DNA of 64,000 bases from JASGCP01 sp965263285 (lineage in GTDB: Bacteria > Bacteroidota > Bacteroidia > Chitinophagales > Chitinophagaceae). Positions within the stretch are counted from its first letter, which is position 1. Each line of letters starts with the position of its first letter. Below, piece by piece: positions 45,363-54,329 of the stretch. Below the pieces are notes generated by a model. It worked only from the letters and a program-made list of their open reading frames with translations. It did no database searches and had not been told where the DNA came from. The stretch lies in assembly GCA_965263285.1 (NCBI GenBank), contig CBDHHD010000016.1, positions 1,054,001 through 1,118,000 of the forward strand. Direction: 5' to 3'. The position numbers and the translations under genes were made by a program.

Positions 45363-46670
45363 ATGTATAAAATATTACTAAAATCTATTTTATTCTATGC
45401 TATTCTATTTTATTCTACATTTTCTTATGGTAATGTAGGTAACAAAAAATTAGATAATCGCAAAAATAATTTAATAAGCGAAATACCCCCTCAAATTAAA
45501 GAGTACAAATATAAAAGAAGTTCATTAGATATAGTTCTAATAGAATCTCAATCTTTTCCTAATAAAGATGTTGTAATGAATACTTTTACAACATATCCAT
45601 TTCCTGATAAATATAATAATAATGAAGTATTTCCTAATTCTTTTAATCCAAATGACCCAAAATATTTTGTTGCACCCGATAGCAATTCTGTTGCATATAT
45701 AACTATGGCAATGACAGGTCTTCAAAATTATTTTTCTATTACAACCAAACAAAGTATAGATAAATTTATTGAGCAAAACAATTTACCTAATTTATTAATT
45801 GATAAATGGTTTAATCGCACATCTAATTCTGATTCATTTAATATGAATCTTATACAAAACAGAGGTGATTATAATGCATCTGTTATAGACGCAGAAGTAG
45901 CACAATCAACAATGAAAGGATCAGCATTACTAAGCGATGCGGGAGAACAATTAATTAATAACACTTTTGTTGTTTTTGTAAAAATGTATTTTCTATCTAA
46001 TGATGTTATAGCAAGTATAATCAAAGATATCGCCATAAAAACATTGCAATCTAAAAATTTGTATAATTTTATTGCAGCGGCGGCAATTCAAGAAGCATAC
46101 GAAAAAGGTAAAGTGGGTTATAGTGTTTGGACAAAGGGATATTTATATAAATTAAATTGGAATGATAGTATAGGTGATATTTTTTATACTAAATATTACA
46201 ACAACCCTAATAATTTTGATACCTCTCATTTATTTAATTTATCATATGTAGGAGATGCTCTTGCAAAAAGTTTAGTAACATATAAGGGTGCTAATAGGAG
46301 TCAAGATGAGATTATTAAAGTTGCTGTTGGTAGAAATATAGATAATTTATATGCTTCTTTGCAAAAAAAATATGATGTTTTTAAACCTGTTATTCCTATA
46401 ATTAATATTAACCCAATTATGTCGCAAATTGGATTAAAAGAAGGTATAAAAAAAGGAGATAAATTTCATATTTTACAAGTACAAATAAGCCCAACAACAA
46501 ATAAAACTTCTTATAAAATTGTTAAAACTGTTACCGTATCAAGTAAAATATGGGATAATAGATACGCTGTTTATGATTCTTTAAATAATAGTAATACTTT
46601 AAAAGCAACTATTTTTAAAGGGAGTAGTAAAAATGTTTTTCCTGGAATGTTAATTAAACAAGTAAAGTAA
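45363..46670 (+). CDS. Secreted protein of the DUF6175-linked gene group
   Basis: 435 residues with a signal peptide (about 1-24). I recognise a Bacteroidota family of unnamed exported proteins by 'KYKRSSLDIVLIES', 'TFTTYPFPDKYNN', 'LIDKWFNR', 'LIQNRGDYNASVIDAEVAQSTMKGSALLSDAGEQLINNTFV' and the C-terminal 'IGLKEGIKKGDKFHILQ' to 'FPGMLIKQVK'. Function is unknown. It is the first of four exported proteins, 8 bases before the next gene, with a promoter in a mobile-element end. Confidence 0.7.
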   Translation: MYKILLKSILFYAILFYSTFSYGNVGNKKLDNRKNNLISEIPPQIKEYKYKRSSLDIVLIESQSFPNKDVVMNTFTTYPFPDKYNNNEVFPNSFNPNDPKYFVAPDSNSVAYITMAMTGLQNYFSITTKQSIDKFIEQNNLPNLLIDKWFNRTSNSDSFNMNLIQNRGDYNASVIDAEVAQSTMKGSALLSDAGEQLINNTFVVFVKMYFLSNDVIASIIKDIAIKTLQSKNLYNFIAAAAIQEAYEKGKVGYSVWTKGYLYKLNWNDSIGDIFYTKYYNNPNNFDTSHLFNLSYVGDALAKSLVTYKGANRSQDEIIKVAVGRNIDNLYASLQKKYDVFKPVIPIININPIMSQIGLKEGIKKGDKFHILQVQISPTTNKTSYKIVKTVTVSSKIWDNRYAVYDSLNNSNTLKATIFKGSSKNVFPGMLIKQVK

Positions 46671-46678
46671 GTATCATT

Positions 46679-47209
46679 ATGTCAATTATAAAAAATAAAA
46701 CTATTGTTTTTAGTTTCTTTTTTTTATTATTATATTTTTGTGCTATTGCTCAAAAAAAAGGCAAACAAGCTCCACTAACGCCACCTTCTGAAATAAGTCA
46801 GTTAAATGCAGAAGGTACTGCGGGTGTGTATCTTGTTAAAGTATATACTTATGGAAGAGATATACCTACTGCTATTGAAAATGCAAAGATATTTGCTATT
46901 AACACTGTTTTGTTTCAAGGACTTACATCTGGAACAAATGGTTCGCCTGAGCAAAAACCTCCAATAGTGAGTTCTAATACAAATCTAAATGATCCAAAAA
47001 TTAAAGATTTTTTTAATAATTTTTTTCTAACCGCTACATATAATAATTTTATAACATCTATACATAGCGGTACTGCGCTCGTGGATGAATATTTTCAATA
47101 CAAAAAACATTTAATTAAAATAGGTATTTCTTTTAATATTAACGAAGGAACACTTAGAAAATATTTAGAAAATGCAGGTATTATTAGATCATTAAATAGT
47201 GGTTTTTGA
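46679..47209 (+). CDS. Small exported protein of the DUF6175-linked gene group
   Basis: 176 residues; signal peptide about 1-25 (cleavage near CAIAQ). 'AGVYLVKVYTYGRDIPTAIENAKIFAINTVLFQGL' suggests a mixed alpha/beta fold like those in CsgG-type or penicillin-binding-lipoprotein neighbourhoods, but I do not recognise the family with certainty. Second gene of the operon. Confidence 0.65.
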   Translation: MSIIKNKTIVFSFFFLLLYFCAIAQKKGKQAPLTPPSEISQLNAEGTAGVYLVKVYTYGRDIPTAIENAKIFAINTVLFQGLTSGTNGSPEQKPPIVSSNTNLNDPKIKDFFNNFFLTATYNNFITSIHSGTALVDEYFQYKKHLIKIGISFNINEGTLRKYLENAGIIRSLNSGF

Positions 47210-47275
47210 TACTTATTTATAAGATTAACATAGTTAAAATTTAATTATATTATTAGATTGTTTTAAAAAAAACAT

Positions 47276-48223
47276 ATGAAGAAAATTTGTTTTATTGTAT
47301 TTGTTTTTTGTTTTCATATAGCTGTTTGGGGACAAGCTAAAAAGCCTACAATAATGGTTCTTCCTAGTGACCCTTGGATGACTCAAAATAATTTTATGCA
47401 ATCTATTACATTGGAAGGAACAACAAAACTAATTCCTAACTACCAAAAAGCGTTATCATCAGATCAAAATTTATATGCTGTTATTACCGAATTGGGTAGT
47501 TTAATGGCTGATAGAGGTTTCCCTTTAAAGCAATTAAGTCAAGTTTTAAAAGATATTGATAATGATAATGCAGAAAATCAGCTAACTACTAGCAAATCGG
47601 GCTCTGAAATAGCTCAAAATCCAATTGATATATTAAAACAAACTGCTATGGCAGATATTTTAATTTATATTGATTGGCAAACAACCACGATTGGACCAAA
47701 ACAACAAATTACTTTTACATTAAATGGGACAGACGCGTATACAGATAAACAAATTGCTGCAGCAACAGGTACGGGAGCCCCTTCTTTTAGTGCTATTATG
47801 CCTGTTTTATTAAAAGAAGCTGTTGTAGCTCAAATAGACGGTTTTAATGCACAATTACAAAATTATTTCGATGATTTATTTAAAAATGGTAGAGAGGTTA
47901 TTTTAAAAGTTAAAGTTTGGCAAGATTTTAATGGAGATTTAGAAAGTAATTACAATGGCAAAGAATTAAATGAAATAATTGAAGATTGGGTAGCGAATCA
48001 TACAGTTAAAAGTAGATATAATCTATCAACCGCTACTCAAAATATAATGAAATTTGAGCAAGTACGAATACCTTTATATGATTCTACTAAAAATAATAGG
48101 CCAATGGATACAAGGTCCTGGACAAGGGGACTACAAGGATTTTTAGAAAAGACTTGTAATATAGATGTAAAGCTTACAACAAATGGATTAGGAGAAGCAG
48201 GTTTAATTATTGGTGGGAAATAA
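47276..48223 (+). CDS. DUF6175 family exported protein
   Basis: 315 residues; signal peptide about 1-20 (VWGQ). The mature N-terminus 'KKPTIMVLPSDPWMTQN' and 'LMADRGFPLKQL', 'TSKSGSEIAQNPID' and 'FTLNGTDAYTDKQIAAATGTGAPSFSA' match what I know as DUF6175, found in Bacteroidota as a conserved secreted protein beside CsgG-like partners. The 'IMVLPSD' opening resembles periplasmic CsgG/LpoB-type folds that open with a beta strand. The function is unknown. Confidence 0.75.
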   Translation: MKKICFIVFVFCFHIAVWGQAKKPTIMVLPSDPWMTQNNFMQSITLEGTTKLIPNYQKALSSDQNLYAVITELGSLMADRGFPLKQLSQVLKDIDNDNAENQLTTSKSGSEIAQNPIDILKQTAMADILIYIDWQTTTIGPKQQITFTLNGTDAYTDKQIAAATGTGAPSFSAIMPVLLKEAVVAQIDGFNAQLQNYFDDLFKNGREVILKVKVWQDFNGDLESNYNGKELNEIIEDWVANHTVKSRYNLSTATQNIMKFEQVRIPLYDSTKNNRPMDTRSWTRGLQGFLEKTCNIDVKLTTNGLGEAGLIIGGK

Positions 48224-48268
48224 TTTTTTATAAAGTTTCATTTTTAATTTTAATTTTAGAAATTTATT

Positions 48269-49228
48269 ATGAAAAAGAAATGGTTTATTTTATTTTTTTT
48301 ATTTATACTATTTATATCAAAGAAAACTTTATCTCAAACTATAGATAATACAAATACACCTATTTCAATAACACCATTTATTTCTTCAGATGTTAACACA
48401 ATACCTTATTCGGTTGTTAATATATTAAACGAAAAAATTAGTCAGATTTTAACAGGTAGTAATATAGTGAGGGTTAATAATAATAATGGAAGATTTATTA
48501 TGACTGCACATGTACTTGAATTAGATAAAGGTACTACTAGTACTATCCCTATAATGTACACAATAACATTACAAGTTTCTTTTTATATAGGTGATGGCAT
48601 TTTAGGGGTGAAATTAATTAGCAAAGATTTGCCACCATTAAAAGGAGTAGGCACTTCTTTAGAAAGAGCATATATATTGGCACTAAAAAATTTAAAAACA
48701 AATAATGCGTTATATCAAGCATTTTTAGAAAATGCAAAAGATAAAATTTTAAATTATTCAGATGAAATATGTCAAAAAATTGTTACTACAGCTCAAACTT
48801 TATCTAATAATAGTGGATTTGATGATGCCATAGCTATCTTAACATCAATAAATGAAGTGCCAAATAAATGTATTATTCAAATAAATACATTGATAAATAA
48901 AATATATCAACAAAAATTAGACTATGATGGATATAAACTATTACAACAAGCTAATAATGTTTGGTCTATTAATGAAGACGAAACTGCTTCAACACAAGCC
49001 ATGGATTATATAAACAAAATAGACCCACAATCTAGTTCGTTTAATCAAGCTAAGATGTTAGTAGATATTATGGCTACAAAATTAAAAAAAGATAGAGAAG
49101 CACTACAAGCACAAATGCAACAAGCATATAATGATCAAATTTCACTACAAAAAAAAGCAATAGATGCAATTAAAGAAATTGAAGTAGCAAGAAGTAAGGG
49201 TGTTACTTATAATATTGTTTCATGGTGA
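48269..49228 (+). CDS. Exported CsgG/LpoB-like protein of the DUF6175-linked gene group
   Basis: 319 residues; signal peptide about 1-22 (KTLSQ). The N-terminal half has the strand-helix order of CsgG/LpoB-like domains ('ITPFISSDV', 'VNILNEKISQIL', 'RFIMTAHVLELDKG', 'GTSLERAYILAL'). The C-terminal half is helical with a coiled-coil stretch (about 265-305). Last gene of the operon. A B element (49236) inserted immediately at its TGA, the duplication starting at the last base of the stop. Confidence 0.6.
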   Translation: MKKKWFILFFLFILFISKKTLSQTIDNTNTPISITPFISSDVNTIPYSVVNILNEKISQILTGSNIVRVNNNNGRFIMTAHVLELDKGTTSTIPIMYTITLQVSFYIGDGILGVKLISKDLPPLKGVGTSLERAYILALKNLKTNNALYQAFLENAKDKILNYSDEICQKIVTTAQTLSNNSGFDDAIAILTSINEVPNKCIIQINTLINKIYQQKLDYDGYKLLQQANNVWSINEDETASTQAMDYINKIDPQSSSFNQAKMLVDIMATKLKKDREALQAQMQQAYNDQISLQKKAIDAIKEIEVARSKGVTYNIVSW

Positions 49229-49235
49229 TTTTTTT

Positions 49236-49789
49236 GGCATAACTAAATTTAGTGTGAGGAAAAATTTAGTTTACTAAAAGGCTACATCTTTTTTTGAGGT
49301 GCTGGGGGATATTTATATTTTTGTAATTGCTCATATATAGGTTCATCATTTATTTTTTATATCCTTTTCTTTCTTTTGTCTTGATACAAAAGAAAGAAAC
49401 AAAGAAAAAATCAAGCCTGCAGATAAAGAGCTACAAAACTACGGCTCGCTACGCTAGCGAGAATGAAGGGGAGGCGGTTAGGTATGAATCGTTATGATGA
49501 GCTTATCCATAGGTATCTTTTATGCAAATACTTTATGCTCATCATAACGATTCATATATAAAAACTTCCGCCTCCACATTCTCGCTGGTCGCTTCGCTCA
49601 CCTCGTTTTGTAACGCTCTTTATCTGAGGGCAGTCCTCATCAGATATTTCCTATTATTTCCATATTTATATATATGTAATCATCCATGCTTCCAGCACCT
49701 CAAAAAAAGATATAACCCATATTGTTTTTACAAATATCCATTTTATTTTGTATCTTTGCATACTCCCTCACACTAAATTTAGTTATGCC
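49236..49789 (+). mobile_element. Nested non-coding mobile element, B-type ends (copy B3)
   Basis: 554 bp with perfect 8-bp duplication ATTTTTTT (49228-49235, 49790-49797). Same order as copy B2: B end, D end, hairpin, core, inverted D end, TATCTTTG (49751-49758, facing right), inverted B end. Confidence 0.92.
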
Positions 49790-49856
49790 ATTTTTTTAAG
49801 ATCAGTTATACTTAGTGGGTGAGTTGATAAAAAATAAAAATAATTGTTGATAGCCC

Positions 49857-49913
49857 ACAAAAGAAAGAAAAAGATATAAAGAAACAGATAGTAATGTATA
49901 CCTGAGTACTTAT
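49857..49913 (+). repeat. Short core-element fragment
   Basis: Half of the T/A hairpin (aaaagaaagaaaaagatata) and GTATACCTGAGTACTTAT, without other parts. Confidence 0.4.
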
Positions 49914-49977
49914 AAAATTTTTGGCATTGCTAATTAAATATAGATTTGTGTATTTGCAATAAAAAAATAATATAAAT

Positions 49978-50364
49978 TTGTATTCAACATTAATTTTTTT
50001 ATGGTCTCATAGCAAATCTACTATTAGCAATATTACGAATACCGTTAAAATAGATGTTGAGCAATGGTTAAATAGAAAATTAGATCGTTGTTATTCAATT
50101 ATTTATATTGATGCTACCTATTGGCATACTCGAAGAGAAGAATGTGTAAGCAAAGATGCTTTTATACCATTTTAGGTGTAAAAGGAGATAGAAGTAGAGA
50201 AGTATTAGCAGTTGTTAATCATCCTACGGAAGGTGCTAACAACTGGAAAGATATATTTTTGAGTTTAAAGGATAGAGGCGTTGAAGAAATTAAACTCATG
50301 GTTAGTGATGGACTTGTAGGAATTGAAGAAGCCATGCATAGTGTTTTTCCTAAAGTAGCTATTC
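49978..50364 (+). pseudogene. IS256-family transposase fragment, frameshifted and truncated
   Basis: The frame reads 'STISNITNTVKIDVEQWLNRKLDRCYSIIYIDATYWHTRREECVSKDAF', then a one-base deletion near 50160 shifts it. It continues 'ILGVKGDRSREVLAVVNHPTEGANNWKDIFLSLKDRGVEEIKLMVSDGLVGIEEAMHSVFP'. The Asp in 'YIDATYW' and the Asp in 'LMVSDGL' are the first two catalytic residues of IS256/mutator transposases. The catalytic Glu region is gone, replaced at about 50364 by an inverted IS66 end. Confidence 0.8.
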
Positions 50365-50365
50365 A

Positions 50366-50623
50366 GTTTAATTTACTTTTTAATTGTTTTATATCTTCAC
50401 GAAGTTTGTTATTCTCATTTAAAACTAAATCATGTTCTTTCGTAAGAAGAATGTGTTTATTTTCAAGTACTTTATATTTATTTTCAAGTGTAGAAAATAA
50501 TAGCTTTAAACCACTCAGCTCCTTAACCAAGGAGTCAACATTTGTTGTGTCCAATTTGTATTTCTATAAATAAGTAATCATGCAAAAATAAATAAAATAT
50601 TAATATAGCACCTAAATAGTTAC
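50366..50623 (-). pseudogene. IS66 transposase 5' fragment (copy 1)
   Basis: On the minus strand, the terminus GTAACTATTTAGGTGCTA (ending 50623) is followed by a start 'MDTTNVDSLVKEL' and a coiled coil 'LLFSTLENKYKVLENKH', the N-terminal leucine-rich segment of IS66 TnpC. Only about 63 codons remain. Nearly identical to 52101-52360. Confidence 0.75.
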
Positions 50624-50917
50624 AGAAGTAAATTGTATTTCTGATTTAATATTGTCTGACATTAATAAAATCTTAAAAAATATTTTCAAATCATTTTTCA
50701 AATTTTCTTTTTGTTCATTTGATAATATTATTTGTTTTAAATGACTCATCTGTAACTTTAACAGTTCCATCTATTATGCTTTTAATAGAATTTTTTATCT
50801 CTGTTAATTGTTCAACTGATGATTCGTAATTTATACCTCTTAATCTTAATGAAGAATTATTGTCATTAGCTAAGAAATTTGGTAGTAGTTACCTTGCAAA
50901 TTAATATCTTTTGTCAT
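50612..50917 (-). pseudogene. Decayed small gene of unknown function
   Basis: From ATG 50917 the minus strand reads 'MTKDINLQG', then after a shift 'LANDNNSSLRLRGINYESSVEQLTEIKNSIKSIIDGTVKVTDESFK', then after another shift 'NEQKENLKNDLKIFFKIL'. About 100 residues could be restored with two frameshifts. It runs into the IS66 terminus at 50623. The family is not recognised. Confidence 0.35.
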
Positions 50918-50994
50918 TATCGTAAATTATTGTTTTTTTACTACCTGAGTAGTTACAAAAAGGATTGAACACATAACATATCAATCGTCATTTT

Positions 50995-51630
50995 TTATCC
51001 GTTTATAGAATTAATATAATCTACTACTTGTTGTAAGTGAGTACTTGGTTGATAGTGGCAAACATGTAGTCCCATTGCTTTTGCTGTTTTAATGTTTGCA
51101 ATCGCATCATCCACAAATAATGTTTCTTCTGGGAGGAGTGATTGTTCCTGTAAGATATGCCGAAATGCTTCTGTAGTTGGTTTTCTAAGCCTTATCACAT
51201 GAGAAAAATAAAGTGCATGGAATAGGTCGCTTATATCTTTATTAAATTGTGATTTAAATTTATTTTTAAATTGATACTCATGAATAATATTTGTATTTGA
51301 AAATAAAATTATCTTGTATTTTTCTTTTAATTGATATAAAGTTTCTATTTTTTCAGGAGTAAAATTTAACAGCATCGCATCCCATGCATTTTTAATTTTT
51401 TCGTCAGATAATGATGTTTGAAATGTATCTCTAAAATGATCATAAAACTCTAATTCTGTATAATCTCCTACCTCAAGTCCATAAAATAATTTTTCCATGA
51501 CTGGATTTTCTATTGTATATAAGAAATTATGTGGAAATTCAATACCAAATGATTTAAATATAGATATTGTTTTTTCTACATCTAACTCTAATATAACTTT
51601 TCCTTGATCAAAAATAATATTTTTTATCAT
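50995..51630 (-). CDS. HAD-superfamily phosphatase (HAD-IA, YihX-like)
   Basis: 211 residues with motif I 'IIFDQGKVILELD' (Asp8 nucleophile, Gly at the usual second-acid position as in YihX-type), motif II 'ILFSNTN', motif III Lys in 'RLRKPTTEAF' and motif IV 'TLFVDDAIANIKTAKAMG'. A cytosolic phosphatase of sugar phosphates or nucleotides; substrate unknown. It sits alone between two direct IS66 fragments. Confidence 0.85.
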   Translation of the reverse strand: MIKNIIFDQGKVILELDVEKTISIFKSFGIEFPHNFLYTIENPVMEKLFYGLEVGDYTELEFYDHFRDTFQTSLSDEKIKNAWDAMLLNFTPEKIETLYQLKEKYKIILFSNTNIIHEYQFKNKFKSQFNKDISDLFHALYFSHVIRLRKPTTEAFRHILQEQSLLPEETLFVDDAIANIKTAKAMGLHVCHYQPSTHLQQVVDYINSING

Positions 51631-51804
51631 GCTATATCTTATTTTAATAAAAAGTAATAAAAAAATGCAAAATTACTACTTAAATAGAAAATAAACTAAA
51701 AAAAATGTAATGTTCATAGAAAGTGTGTAAAATATGGTTTGAAACTGACCTAAAAAATTGGTTGCAAAATGGCTTTTAAAAAACATAAAAATAAAGAAAA
51801 AAGG

Positions 51805-51845
51805 GGCATAACTAAATTTTTCCTCACACTAAATTTAGTTATGCC
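51805..51845 (+). repeat. Minimal B-type palindrome
   Basis: 41 bp made only of the two B ends (GGCATAACTAAATTT ... AAATTTAGTTATGCC), likely a B element whose interior was deleted between short repeats of its ends. It caps the truncated IS66 fragment. The flanks do not match. Confidence 0.7.
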
Positions 51846-52360
51846 GACAAATCATATACTTGGCGCCTTTCCCTATATTCAATAACTTCCTCTCCTAATA
51901 AACTTTTCCCACAACAAGAACAAATCTCAGGCAAAATGAACTTCTGACAATCAGGAGAAGAACTAAATTCTAAACTCTTGCCCTTATGACCAATTTGACC
52001 GCCTTGTAGTTTCTTATCTAATTCATTGCCACTATTTGATCTTTTTATGATTTTATTAAAACTATCCATAGAGGGTGGCTTATGGCTATTTCTACTATTC
52101 GTATTTAATTTACTTTTTAATTGTTTTATCTCTTCATGAAGTTTGTTATTCTCATTTAAAACTAAATCATGTTCTTTCGTAAGAAGAATGTGTTTATTTT
52201 CAAGTACTTTATGTTTATTTTCAAGTGTAGAAAATAATAGCTTTAACTCACTCAGCTCCTTAACCAAAAAGTCAACATTTGTTGTGTCCAATTTGTATTT
52301 CTATAAATAAGTAATCATGCAAAAATAAATAAAATATTAATATAGCACCTAAATAGTTAC
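51846..52360 (-). pseudogene. IS66 transposase 5' fragment (copy 2)
   Basis: Begins at terminus GTAACTATTTAGGTGCTA (ending 52360), ATG at 52291. It has coiled coil (residues about 8-60), 'SRNSHKPPSMDSF' and 'GGQIGHKGKSLEF', then the zinc-finger cysteines (CSCCGKSL) and 'RRQVYDL'. This is the N-terminal third of IS66 TnpC. It stops at the minimal B palindrome (51845), which supplies the last codons. The catalytic DDE domain is absent. Confidence 0.88.
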
Positions 52361-52430
52361 TTTAAATTATCATATTCCCATTAAAATGATACAATTAAGA
52401 AAGGTAAAAAATGATTAACCCCATATCCAT

Positions 52431-52850
52431 TTATCTTCCTTGTTTTGTATAAAGATATTCTTGTAATAGCAATGTAGCAGCTATCAAGTCGATATTGCCT
52501 TTCTTTTGTCTTTCTTTTTTCTTCATACCCATTTCTACCAATGCTATGGAAGCTCTTTTAGAAGAATATTGTTCATCTATCCATTCTATGGGAATGGTGG
52601 GGAATTTTTCTTTTAAACACTGAGTAAATTTTTCTACAAAAGGAGTGGCATCGGTTGATTCTTCAGATAATGATAGAGGATAGCCAACTAAGAACAGAGA
52701 CACCATTTCTTTTTTTACATATTGAGAAATAAATGTAAATATTTCTTTTGTAGCGATGGTTTGAAGAGGAGTAGCAATCATTTGTAAAGTATCGGTAACA
52801 GCAATGCCTACTCTTTTAGTGCCATAATCAAAACATACAATCCTTGCCAT
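52431..52850 (-). CDS. ruvX: Holliday junction resolvase-like RuvX/YqgF
   Basis: 139 residues from ATG 52850. RNase-H fold 'RIVCFDYGTKRVGIAVTD' (catalytic Asp and GxKR) at the N-terminus, 'LFLVGYPLSLSEE' and 'WIDEQYSSKRA' (Glu and conserved YSS), 'NIDLIAATLLLQEYL' at the end. It acts on nucleic acid, for 16S rRNA 5' processing or resolution. An alternative ATG at 52886 would overlap ubiA. Distance to ubiA is 10 bases. Confidence 0.93.
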   Translation of the reverse strand: MARIVCFDYGTKRVGIAVTDTLQMIATPLQTIATKEIFTFISQYVKKEMVSLFLVGYPLSLSEESTDATPFVEKFTQCLKEKFPTIPIEWIDEQYSSKRASIALVEMGMKKKERQKKGNIDLIAATLLLQEYLYTKQGR

Positions 52851-52860
52851 AATATGAATA

Positions 52861-53739
52861 TTAAAAAAGTATAATATCAAAAACAATACAGATACTTAAC
52901 ACAATACTTACAATACCATTAAAAGTCATATATTGAGGATTCACTACTTGCAACTGATTTGTTTTTACTAAACTTTGTTGATATATTAAGAGAATAGTAA
53001 AAATAAACGATCCTATCCAATATAACCAATGAAAATGCCCATAAAAACCTGCAATTACTACTATAATCATACATATTACATGCAATAAGCGAGATATCCA
53101 CAATGCTTTTTTTAATCCTACTCGTACAGGAATAGAATGTAATTGCTGTGATGTATCGAAATCAATATCTTGCAATGAATAAATAATATCAAAACCTGTT
53201 ACCCAGCAAAGCACTATGACAGCAAACAAAATAGGTAACCAAGCAAAAGAACCTGTTATAGCAATATAGGCGCCTAATGGGGCAAGAGAGAGAGAGAGAC
53301 CTATACCAAAATGACATAAAGAAGTGAATCTTTTGGTATAACTATATCCTAATATAATGATTAATGCAACAGGAGATAGATAGAAGCAAAGTGGATTAAT
53401 AAGCCAAGCAAAGAAAACAAACAAAATGGCCGATATGATAACTAAGATCAAAGCAGACTTAGGGGTAATAACACCATGAGGGATTTCTCTTTGTTTGGTT
53501 CTTTCGTTTAATTTATCCCAATATATATCGGCCCACCTATTAAATGCCATAGCAGAGGTACGCGCAGTTATCATACATGCTATCACCCATATAAATAAGA
53601 TAATAATGTCTTTTCCGGCCATGAATGGCAAGTGTTTTTGTTGTTCTTCCCAACCAATAAAAAAACCAACCCAAGCAAAGGGCATAGCAAATATGGTATG
53701 AGAGAATTTTATTAAATTAAGATATTTTTTTATGTTCAT
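52861..53739 (-). CDS. UbiA-family prenyltransferase (4-hydroxybenzoate/MqnP-like)
   Basis: 292 residues with about eight membrane spans. First Asp-rich motif 'NRWADIYWDKLNERT' with 'REIPHG', second 'DIIYSLQDIDFDTSQQLHSIP'. The 'MAFNRWAD' and 'LHSIPVRVG' details resemble the UbiA-like branch associated with the futalosine menaquinone route (MqnP) rather than E. coli UbiA. It lies between trmH-like (12 bases) and ruvX (10 bases). Confidence 0.88.
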   Translation of the reverse strand: MNIKKYLNLIKFSHTIFAMPFAWVGFFIGWEEQQKHLPFMAGKDIIILFIWVIACMITARTSAMAFNRWADIYWDKLNERTKQREIPHGVITPKSALILVIISAILFVFFAWLINPLCFYLSPVALIIILGYSYTKRFTSLCHFGIGLSLSLAPLGAYIAITGSFAWLPILFAVIVLCWVTGFDIIYSLQDIDFDTSQQLHSIPVRVGLKKALWISRLLHVICMIIVVIAGFYGHFHWLYWIGSFIFTILLIYQQSLVKTNQLQVVNPQYMTFNGIVSIVLSICIVFDIILF

Positions 53740-53751
53740 TTTTTTACATAT

Positions 53752-54279
53752 TTAATGATAGAGATGATACTTTACTAATTCCCACATTACAATACCTACA
53801 CTTACTGATATGTTAAATGAATGCTTCGCACCAAATTGAGGTATTTCAATACTACCTTTTATATATGGAAAAAGAGAGTCATCAACACCTGTTATCTCGT
53901 TCCCAAATATAATGGCAATGGGAAATAGTGGTTTAAATGATTGTAATGCTATACTTTCTGTTGTTTGTTCTGCTATCCAAGTGTCTATTCCTTGTGTGGA
54001 TAGTAGATGAATAGCATCTTGTGTATGAGTGAGATGTTTCCAATAAACTGATTCTGTAGCGCCTAAGGCAGTCTTTTCAATATCCCGATGAGGAGGTGTA
54101 GGGGTATAACCACATAAATAGATGCCCGATATGCCTAAGCAATCGGCAGTTCTAAAAATACTTCCTACATTTTGCATGCTACGAACTTGATCTAATATAA
54201 TCCATATAGGATATTTAGATTGCTCTTTTACAATATGAATAGGTGATCGGCCTAAAGCATGCATGGACTTTTTTTCCAT
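53752..54279 (-). CDS. TrmH/SpoU-family RNA 2'-O-methyltransferase
   Basis: 175 residues. SPOUT motifs: 'QNVGSIFRTADCLGI' (motif 1), 'IAIIFGNEITGVDDSLF' (motif 2), 'SIEIPQFGAKHSFNISVSVGIVMWELV' (motif 3). It methylates tRNA or rRNA ribose with SAM. Part of the trmH-like, ubiA, ruvX run. Confidence 0.9.
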   Translation of the reverse strand: MEKKSMHALGRSPIHIVKEQSKYPIWIILDQVRSMQNVGSIFRTADCLGISGIYLCGYTPTPPHRDIEKTALGATESVYWKHLTHTQDAIHLLSTQGIDTWIAEQTTESIALQSFKPLFPIAIIFGNEITGVDDSLFPYIKGSIEIPQFGAKHSFNISVSVGIVMWELVKYHLYH

Positions 54280-54329
54280 ATTGCAAAATTAACTATTTTT
54301 AAACTAAATGTTTTTTTTCAGGTTATATG

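Noticed and set aside
51720..51775. Possible terminus of an IS21/IS481-like element (tttgaaactgacctaaaaaa)
   Set aside because: Only a vague likeness to known ends; no partner end or transposase was found.
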